Source: Clostridiales bacterium (GTDB lineage: Bacteria > Bacillota > Clostridia > Lachnospirales > Lachnospiraceae). Taken from it: DNA of 13,318 nt. The number at the start of each line of letters is the position of its first letter. The stretch's first letter is position 1. Made by a program: the position numbers and the translations under genes. Where the stretch lies: assembly GCA_019420425.1 (NCBI GenBank), contig JAHZHG010000013.1, forward strand, positions 4,311-17,628, given 5' to 3'. Below, piece by piece: positions 7,959 to 13,318 of this stretch. Under the pieces are notes generated by a model, which saw nothing but the letters and a program-made list of their open reading frames with translations, was not told the origin of the DNA and ran no database searches.

Positions 7959-9697
7959 AGAGCAGGTTTTCGATACAGAAACGAATATTCGGGGCAATGC
8001 TGCTGATCTCCATGATTCCCATTATTCTGCTGGCGTATTTTAGCCTGAACATTTCCCAGTCTAATATGCGCAGGCAGCTGATCCAGAACCGGATGCTGGG
8101 CATCGAGTGGCTGAACGACAAGCTGACTACAGAGCTGAATGACTATGCGGATATCTTTTATGAGAACGAGGTAGACCGGGTCATCAAAAACGGCCTGGTT
8201 TCCTGGGCGCTGGGCAGCCCGATGAAGAGCGAGGCACTGGACCGGATACGCGGAAATTTTGAAGAGGCCCTGAATGCGGATGCCAAAATCCGCTCTATTG
8301 AGCTGTACAATGCGGTGACGGGAGAGGGATACATCGCCACCAGGGAGAGCTTTCGGACGGGAAGCTGGGAGGAGCTGGAAGAGATTTGGCGTCTGCGAAG
8401 TAGCGATTTGCAGACAAATATTGTAGTGATGCGGGAGAATGAAGATTTTCTGGTCATGCATCAGATGAATGAATTTACCACAGGGAAACCATGCGCCATG
8501 CTGGTGATCCGACTGAATAAGCAGGCCTTTACCAAGGCAATTGAAAAGGATCTGGAGCAGGGAGGAGACGCGGTGCTCTACAATGACGCGGGTGAGCTGC
8601 TGGCCTGGGTCGGGCAGAATACGGAAAATCTGACTGGAGAGGATCTGGCCGGGATTCGGGAAAAAATGCAGGGCGAGCCAACCGCTGTGGTGGAGCAGAA
8701 GGGCAGCTTTTTCTTTTATGAAACCATCAACAAGGGAAAGCTGAGCCTGCTTTACATTGTTCCCTATCGGCTGATCAGCGGCCAGCTGAAGGATACCGTG
8801 GAGATCGCGGTGATCATCATGCTCTGTTCGCTGGCTGCCGCTGTCCTGCTGTCCATATTGTTCTCGGAAATCATCAGCAAACCGATCATCGGCCTGAGCC
8901 GGAAGATGCAGACCACGGATATCCACAATTTCTCTGCGGAAACGCCCATCCGGCGGCGGGATGAAATCGGTCTGCTTCAGGAAAGCTTTGAACGCATGAT
9001 GGAGCGCAATCAGGAGCTGGTGGCCAGGGAATACCAGAGTGAGATCGAAAAGAAGAATGCTCAGCTGCAGGCGCTGCAGGCACAGATCAATCCCCATTTT
9101 CTGTACAATACCCTCCAGGTGATCGGGGGCATGTCCGTGACAGGCAGGGGAGAGGAAATTTACCCGGTGGTGACGGCTCTTGGCGATATTCTCCGGTATG
9201 CGATGGGCTTTTCCCAGGAGATGGTGACGCTGGAGCAGGAAATCACGTATTTACAGAGCTACATTTCCATTCAGAACAGCCGGTTTGACAACCGCCTGCA
9301 GTTTGAAACAGAGATTTCCGGGGCAGCCGCCCGGGCGTATATACCTAAGCTGATCCTGCAGCCGCTGGTGGAAAACTGCCTGGAGCACGGGCTGGCCAGA
9401 AAGGGAGGGGAATGGCATATCCGTCTGGAGGCCTGCGAAGAGCCGGAGACAGACGTCCTGATTATCCGGGTGTCGGATAATGGAACAGGAATGGAAGAGG
9501 AGCAGCTGGAGGAGCTGCGAAGCATTCTGGAAAGAGACGGAAGGGATGCGCTAAGCTCCTCCGCCCATATCGGCCTGCGCAATGTAAATGCGAGGGTCCG
9601 GATGCGGTCCGGCCCGGGATATGGGGTGGAAATGCAGAGCAGCCGGGAGGAGGGAACGACGATCACCATCCGGACAAGGCTGATTTGGGAGGTATAG
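7955..9697 (+). CDS. YesM-type sensor histidine kinase
   Basis: A 580-aa membrane kinase, of the family's usual length. TM1 is at about 11-31, followed by an extracellular sensor domain of about 250 residues (probably a Cache-like fold), TM2 at about 283-305 and a HAMP linker at about 306-358. The phosphoacceptor motif is QINPHFLYNTLQ with His381, the His_kinase (LytS/YesM) type. The ATP-binding domain has the N box LVENCLEHGL (Asn474), the G1 box SDNGTGM (Asp508) and the G2 box HIGLRN (about 538-543). ATG 7955 overlaps the helicase TGA (ATGA), so translation is probably coupled. An in-frame GTG at 7931 is a less likely start because it would only add residues before a good signal anchor. It should phosphorylate the response regulator encoded 2 bases downstream. 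Confidence 0.95.
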   Translation: MKSRFSIQKRIFGAMLLISMIPIILLAYFSLNISQSNMRRQLIQNRMLGIEWLNDKLTTELNDYADIFYENEVDRVIKNGLVSWALGSPMKSEALDRIRGNFEEALNADAKIRSIELYNAVTGEGYIATRESFRTGSWEELEEIWRLRSSDLQTNIVVMRENEDFLVMHQMNEFTTGKPCAMLVIRLNKQAFTKAIEKDLEQGGDAVLYNDAGELLAWVGQNTENLTGEDLAGIREKMQGEPTAVVEQKGSFFFYETINKGKLSLLYIVPYRLISGQLKDTVEIAVIIMLCSLAAAVLLSILFSEIISKPIIGLSRKMQTTDIHNFSAETPIRRRDEIGLLQESFERMMERNQELVAREYQSEIEKKNAQLQALQAQINPHFLYNTLQVIGGMSVTGRGEEIYPVVTALGDILRYAMGFSQEMVTLEQEITYLQSYISIQNSRFDNRLQFETEISGAAARAYIPKLILQPLVENCLEHGLARKGGEWHIRLEACEEPETDVLIIRVSDNGTGMEEEQLEELRSILERDGRDALSSSAHIGLRNVNARVRMRSGPGYGVEMQSSREEGTTITIRTRLIWEV

Positions 9698-9699
9698 TC

Positions 9700-10806
9700 A
9701 TGCAGAAAGGGAAATACACGGCAATTCTTGTGGACGATGAAAAATGGACCAGAGATGTCCTGCGCTGTATGGGCCGGTGGGAGGAGCTGGGCATAGAGCT
9801 TGTGGCGGAGGCCTCGGACGGAGACTGCGGCCTGGAGCTGGCTATGCGCATCCGGCCGGATATCATCCTTTCTGACGTGAAGATGCCCAACATGGACGGA
9901 TTGACGTTTCTCGATACGCTGAGAAAGGGAGGCAGCCGGGCAAAGGTGATTTTCGTGAGCGGGTATGACGAGTTTACCTATGTGAGAAACGCAGTCCGGC
10001 TGCAGGCTATGGATTATCTGCTGAAGCCGGTAAAGCCGGAGGAGCTGAACGAACAGCTGAGGCGCTGCGTGGAGGAACTGAAGAGAGAGGAATCCACCCG
10101 GGCGGCGGAAGAACTGGATCTGCGGAGCGTATTTCAGGCAGAGTGGTTTGGCGCGTATATGGAATTAAGGCAGGGGATATATGAGGCCCTGCGGTCCAGA
10201 AACCGGGAATCCCTGGAACGGCGGTTTTTTCGGCTGGAGGAGCTGATCCGGGAAAAGGAGGGCGAAAATCCGCCGCGGGAGACGGCTGTCTATGTGTATT
10301 ATGACCTATATAATCTGCTGTCCGGGATAATTGCGGACAGTGAATATTCCCTGGAAGAGGTGTGGGATAAACGGGAAGAAACCTATGTATTTGGACGGGA
10401 TTTTTCCTTTTCCGGGATGATCAGGGCCATGGAGAGCCTGGCTGAAAAAACGGGGGATCGCCTGGAGCAGCTGCGCAGGGAAAAGCACCGCCTGGATCTG
10501 AAAGCAGTGCGCAGATATGTGGACGCCAATTACGCGGCAGATATTACGCTGGAGGAGACGGCGAACCGGTTTTACGTCAGCAAGGAATACCTGAGCAAGG
10601 TGTTCAAGACTGAGACCGGGATGGGCTTTTCCGGCTATGTGACTGACCGGAAGATGAAAAAGGCCGGGGAGCTGTTGAAAGAGGGGGCGGCCATCAAGGA
10701 GATTGCAGAAATGCTGGGCTACAAGGAAATCGGGCATTTTTACAAGGTATTCAAGAAATATTACGGGGTGACGCCGGGGGAAATGCTGCACAAGATTAAA
10801 AGTTGA
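9700..10806 (+). CDS. YesN-type AraC-family response regulator
   Basis: A 368-aa DNA-binding regulator. The receiver domain (about 1-120) has the acidic pair Asp12/Asp13, the phosphoacceptor Asp59 in LSDVKMP, Ser87 and Lys109. A divergent central helical linker (about 125-260) follows. The C-terminal AraC double helix-turn-helix (about 265-365) is clear from DITLEETANRFYVSKEYLSK and AIKEIAEMLGYKEIGHFYKV, ending KKYYGVTPGEM. ATG 9700 is chosen because GGGAGG lies 7 bases upstream; the in-frame TTG at 9685 overlaps that site. It forms a pair with the kinase gene (gap of 2 bases). It probably activates the importer operon immediately downstream, and its own stop codon lies inside the first TGACAAT repeat of that promoter region. 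Confidence 0.96.
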   Translation: MQKGKYTAILVDDEKWTRDVLRCMGRWEELGIELVAEASDGDCGLELAMRIRPDIILSDVKMPNMDGLTFLDTLRKGGSRAKVIFVSGYDEFTYVRNAVRLQAMDYLLKPVKPEELNEQLRRCVEELKREESTRAAEELDLRSVFQAEWFGAYMELRQGIYEALRSRNRESLERRFFRLEELIREKEGENPPRETAVYVYYDLYNLLSGIIADSEYSLEEVWDKREETYVFGRDFSFSGMIRAMESLAEKTGDRLEQLRREKHRLDLKAVRRYVDANYAADITLEETANRFYVSKEYLSKVFKTETGMGFSGYVTDRKMKKAGELLKEGAAIKEIAEMLGYKEIGHFYKVFKKYYGVTPGEMLHKIKS

Positions 10807-10833
10807 CAATAGAGGAAACCAGATTCTGACAAT
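10804..10833 (+). promoter_or_regulatory. TGACAAT direct repeat, candidate response-regulator operator
   Basis: TGACAAT occurs at 10804-10810 and again at 10827-10833, a period of 23 bases, about two helical turns. Each copy is followed by GAAA, at offsets differing by a few bases. The promoter-proximal copy sits where a -35 box would be expected for the -10 at 10855, which suits an AraC-type class II activator. Assignment to the adjacent YesN-type regulator is inferred from position. Confidence 0.45.
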
Positions 10834-10854
10834 GAAATCTGCCCAAAAAAAGGC

Positions 10855-10860
10855 TATAAT
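10855..10860 (+). promoter_or_regulatory. Consensus -10 (TATAAT) of the second importer operon, no good -35
   Basis: A perfect TATAAT about 50 bases before the binding-protein start. The hexamers 16-18 bases upstream (around 10831-10838) do not resemble TTGACA, so transcription probably depends on an activator bound at the TGACAAT repeats. Confidence 0.6.
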
Positions 10861-10908
10861 TACGATACAAATTAGTTAATGTACCGAAAACCAAAGGGGG
10901 ATTTCAAC

Positions 10909-12159
10909 ATGAGAAAGAAAATGTTAACGACAATGCTGGGGCTTGCCATGGCAGGAGCGATGGCGGCAGGACAAACGGTATGCGCACAGGCGGAGGAAGC
11001 TGAGCTGAACATTATGATGGGCTTTCCGGCATACATGGATCAGTGGGAGGACTACTGCGATCAGTTTGCAGCCAAGATGCTGGAGGAGGAAAACCTGGAT
11101 GTGACGATCAACCTGGAAATGCCCAGCTCAGACCAGTACGACAGCATTCTGCAGACAAGACTCACCGGAGATGACGCGCCGGATCTGTTTACCATCCATT
11201 CCAACAACATCAAAACGTATACCGACGCAGGTTATCTGACGGATGTGACGAATGAAGAGGGCATTGCCAAGGTATATGAGAACGTAAGGGATACGGTAAC
11301 TGTGGACGGCAAGGTGATGGCTCTGCCGATCGAGAGTACAGCCTGGAGTGTGCTTTACAACAAGCAGATGTTTGAAGACGCCGGCGTTACTCCGCCGGAA
11401 ACCTTCGACGAGCTGAAGGAGGTCAGCGCGGCACTGCAGGAAAAGGGTTATACTCCGTTTATGCTGGCATTCCAGGAGCAGTGGGTTCCCCAGCTGATGA
11501 CCGCAGTAACCCTGGGCGGAAAGACCACAGGTGAGCAGAGCGACTGGCTGGAGCGGATGTACAAGGACGAAGGCTCCTATGAAGAAATGAGGGAAATCTT
11601 CGATGTTATCCAGTTTGTTATGGACAACGGAACCAGCCGGGCAATGGAAGAGGGCGCAGAGGTAGGCGCAGCTGATTTTGCCAACGGTGCGGCTGCAATG
11701 TTTATCCAGGGAACCTGGTCAGCAAACACCATCATGACCACAAATCCGGATATGCAGCTCGGCGTATTTGCCCTTCCGGTAAACAATAATCCGGACTGCA
11801 CGCTGGTGAACCTGTCCACCTCCACTGTACTTGGCGTTTATCCGGAGAGCAGCGAGAAGGAGCTGGCGCTGAAATTCCTCAACTTTGTGCTTGACGATGA
11901 GAAATCCTCCGAGCTGTTCCAGGCCTGCGGCTTCAACCCGATTGCCACCTGCCACAACTATGATACCTCCTCATGGGTAAAGGAAGCTTACGAATATGTA
12001 GAAGCCGGCCGTTCCTATCAGGATCTGGTGCTGCCCTCCTCTGTTACGGATGAGCAGGGAAGACTTCTCCAGGAGCTGTACGTAGGCAGCGTGGACGTGG
12101 ATGAGATCATCGAGCGTCTGGATGCCGCATTCCAGGAGGCAAACAAGCTGGCTAAGTAG
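10909..12159 (+). CDS. CUT1 ABC transporter extracellular solute-binding protein
   Basis: A 416-aa exported binding protein that captures a carbohydrate and delivers it to the permeases downstream. The signal peptide is MRKK plus a hydrophobic core to about residue 24. The mature part begins around EELNIMMGF-like sequence and shows family landmarks: QTRLTGDDAPDLF, VDGKVMALPIESTAWSVLYNKQMFEDAGV, PPETFDELKE, AAMFIQGTWS and a C-terminal EIIERLDAAFQEANK helix. The start at 10909 is chosen over the in-frame ATG at 10879 because AAAGGGGG lies 8 bases upstream and MRKK is a normal signal start. The only early Cys (Cys25, in QTVC) does not fit a lipobox, while AQA at 26-28 fits signal peptidase I. 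The ligand is not predictable here; an oligosaccharide or disaccharide is the default for this family. Confidence 0.95.
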   Translation: MRKKMLTTMLGLAMAGAMAAGQTVCAQAEEAELNIMMGFPAYMDQWEDYCDQFAAKMLEEENLDVTINLEMPSSDQYDSILQTRLTGDDAPDLFTIHSNNIKTYTDAGYLTDVTNEEGIAKVYENVRDTVTVDGKVMALPIESTAWSVLYNKQMFEDAGVTPPETFDELKEVSAALQEKGYTPFMLAFQEQWVPQLMTAVTLGGKTTGEQSDWLERMYKDEGSYEEMREIFDVIQFVMDNGTSRAMEEGAEVGAADFANGAAAMFIQGTWSANTIMTTNPDMQLGVFALPVNNNPDCTLVNLSTSTVLGVYPESSEKELALKFLNFVLDDEKSSELFQACGFNPIATCHNYDTSSWVKEAYEYVEAGRSYQDLVLPSSVTDEQGRLLQELYVGSVDVDEIIERLDAAFQEANKLAK

Positions 12160-12183
12160 AAAAAAGAAGGATATTCAGAAAAG

Positions 12184-12216
12184 AAAGCAGGGCAGGATTT
12201 CACTGCTCTGCTTTTT
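12184..12216 (+). terminator. Intra-operon attenuator-like hairpin
   Basis: AAAGCAGGGCAG (12184-12195) pairs with CTGCTCTGCTTT (12203-12214), a 12-bp stem with one G-U pair, a loop of GATTTCA and a T run at 12212-12216. It lies 24 bases after the binding-protein stop and 49 before the next start. In sugar importer operons such a partial terminator raises binding-protein output over permease, and stabilises the upstream mRNA 3' end. It could also be a full terminator. Confidence 0.8.
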
Positions 12217-12265
12217 CCAATCACCGGGATTCTTTTTTATACCGAAAAGTAAGGAGTGGAGTTTT

Positions 12266-13144
12266 ATGCACAGCAAAAAAAAGCAGAATATCAGCCTGAT
12301 CCTGTTTACTCTGCCTGCCCTGGCGGTGTACATTGTGTTCAAGCTGTATCCGGCGATTACGGGAATATTTTATTCCATGACTGACTGGAACGGGCTGAGC
12401 AAGGAGTATGACTTTGTCGGGCTGTCAAATTTTGTGGAAATGTTTTCTGATGATTATTACTGGAAATCCATATGGTTTACCACAAAATACGTGGTTGTAC
12501 TGCTGATTGTAGCTAATGTCCTGGCGCTGGCCATCGCTGTGGCGGTGGAGTCATTGAAGCGGGGAAAGGGGCTTTTCCGTACCGTATTCTTTCTGCCGAA
12601 CATGATCAGCATGATTATCGGCGGCTATATGTGGCGGTTTATTTTTTACAAGGTGCTCTATTATATGGCGGACAACTGGGGATGGAAGTTTCTGGATCAG
12701 TCCTGGGTGGGAGATACCCGTTATGCGTTCCTTTCGATTATTATTGTGGCGGCCTGGGGCTGCATCGGCTATCTGATGATTATTTATCTGGCCGGGCTGC
12801 AGGGCGTGCCGGCCAACCTGCTGGAGGCAGCCGCACTGGACGGCGCCAACCGGTGGCAGAAGTTCTGGAGCGTCACCTTTCCGATGATCCGCCCGGCGCT
12901 GACGATCTGTATCTTCTGGACACTGAACTCCGCTTTCCAGGTGTTTGACGTGATCTATTCCCTCACCGGAGGCGGCCCGGGAAGGGCGACCCAGTCGGTG
13001 GCGGTCAATATTTATGAGGAAGCGTTCCGGGGCAATATCCGCTATGGCTATGCGACGGCAAAGTCTACGGTGCTGTTTCTGATTATCCTGGTGATCACGG
13101 CGGTTCAGCTGAAAACCATGCAGAGTAAGGAGGAGGAGCTATGA
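12266..13144 (+). CDS. CUT1 sugar ABC transporter permease, MalF-type
   Basis: A 292-aa inner-membrane permease, of the usual length for this subgroup. It begins MHSKKKQN followed by TM1 (about 9-33, LILFTLPALAVYIVFKLYP). The family stretch SMTDWNG (about 37-43) and further membrane segments follow. The EAA loop is EAAALDGANRWQKFWSVTFP (187-206), then YSLTGGGPGRATQS near the C-terminus. ATG 12266 has AAGGAG 9 bases upstream. The frame is open further upstream to 12101, but that stretch overlaps the binding-protein gene and encodes the attenuator hairpin, so it is not coding. Its TGA overlaps the next gene's ATG (ATGA). It partners with the binding protein encoded upstream. Confidence 0.95.
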   Translation: MHSKKKQNISLILFTLPALAVYIVFKLYPAITGIFYSMTDWNGLSKEYDFVGLSNFVEMFSDDYYWKSIWFTTKYVVVLLIVANVLALAIAVAVESLKRGKGLFRTVFFLPNMISMIIGGYMWRFIFYKVLYYMADNWGWKFLDQSWVGDTRYAFLSIIIVAAWGCIGYLMIIYLAGLQGVPANLLEAAALDGANRWQKFWSVTFPMIRPALTICIFWTLNSAFQVFDVIYSLTGGGPGRATQSVAVNIYEEAFRGNIRYGYATAKSTVLFLIILVITAVQLKTMQSKEEEL

Positions 13145-13318
13145 GGAGAAGGGAGCTTACGTATCAGATTATCATAAAGATCGTGCTGGTTATCTGCGGG
13201 CTGTTCACCATTTTCCCTCTGGCGCTGGCCCTGCTGAATTCCTTTAAAGAAAACGGAGAGCTGCTCAGCAATGTGCTGTCCCTGCCGAAGACCCTGAACC
13301 TGGATAATTATGTGCGGT
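13141..13318 (+). CDS. CUT1 sugar ABC transporter permease, MalG-type (3' truncated)
   Basis: The first 59 residues of the second permease; the window ends inside the gene. It starts MRRRELTYQ, followed by a membrane helix (about 10-33). The stretch NSFKENGELLSN, then LPKTLNLDNYV, is characteristic of MalG-type subunits just after TM1. The ATG overlaps the TGA of the preceding permease, and the ribosome binding site (AGGAGGAG) lies in the end of that gene, so the two subunits are translationally coupled and made in equal amounts. The EAA loop lies beyond the window. Confidence 0.93.
   Translation, partial: MRRRELTYQIIIKIVLVICGLFTIFPLALALLNSFKENGELLSNVLSLPKTLNLDNYVR

Noticed and set aside
6591..7997. 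Long minus-strand open frame (468 codons) opposite the helicase gene
   Set aside because: It is an antisense shadow of a strongly supported gene, with no ribosome binding site and no protein-family character.
7838..9097. Long minus-strand open frame (419 codons) opposite the sensor kinase gene
   Set aside because: Same reasoning: the + strand frame has clear kinase motifs across the region, and the antisense product looks like a composition artefact.
10841..10854. GCC-A-rich-GGC hairpin just before the -10 as a terminator of the regulator gene
   Set aside because: Only 3 bp of stem and no T tract; too weak to be a terminator.
10803..10860. TTGACA (10803) and TATAAT (10855) as one promoter
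   Set aside because: The spacer would be 46 bases, far from the 16-18 needed; TTGACA here is part of the TGACAAT repeat and overlaps the regulator stop codon.
12101..12265. N-terminal extension of the MalF-type permease upstream of 12266
   Set aside because: It would overlap the binding-protein gene, run through the terminator hairpin and place a charged segment before a normal permease start; the good ribosome binding site is at 12251.

Overview
The window looks like chromosome of a Gram-positive gut-type Clostridia, most likely Lachnospiraceae. The evidence is strong AGGAGG-type ribosome binding sites, short gene spacings, U-tract terminators, paired CUT1 sugar importers without their own ATPase, and a YesM/YesN-type two-component system. 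All convincing genes are on the + strand. The taxonomic call is an inference from style, not from a marker gene.

Layout. (1) 2-2540: the end of one sugar-importer operon, with a truncated MalF-type permease, a MalG-type permease and a Gfo/Idh/MocA sugar dehydrogenase. (2) 2541-2921: a gap of about 380 bases holding a start-less coding-like tract, a rho-independent terminator, a compact multi-hairpin element and a candidate promoter. (3) 2922-7958: a large exported protein of unknown function (976 aa), a 44-codon remnant of a LURP-one-related (LOR) protein, and a Suv3-like RNA helicase with a C-terminal four-cysteine motif. (4) 7955-10806: a YesM-type sensor kinase, whose ATG overlaps the helicase stop codon, and a YesN-type AraC response regulator. 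(5) 10803-13318: a regulated promoter region with a repeated TGACAAT motif, then a second CUT1 importer: solute-binding protein, attenuator-like hairpin, MalF-type permease, and a MalG-type permease cut by the window end.

How it fits together. The kinase/regulator pair probably senses an extracellular carbohydrate-related cue and activates the downstream importer. The TGACAAT repeats in front of a strong -10 without a good -35 are the natural candidate site. The hairpin after the binding-protein gene would give more binding protein than permease. Neither importer has an ATPase here, so a shared MsmX/UgpC-type ATPase is expected elsewhere. The first operon probably delivers a sugar or polyol that the Gfo/Idh enzyme oxidises.

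No CRISPR array, integrase, transposase, tRNA or rRNA was seen. The least explained parts are the exported 976-aa protein, the LOR remnant, the helicase-kinase coupling, and the structured gap at 2685-2799.
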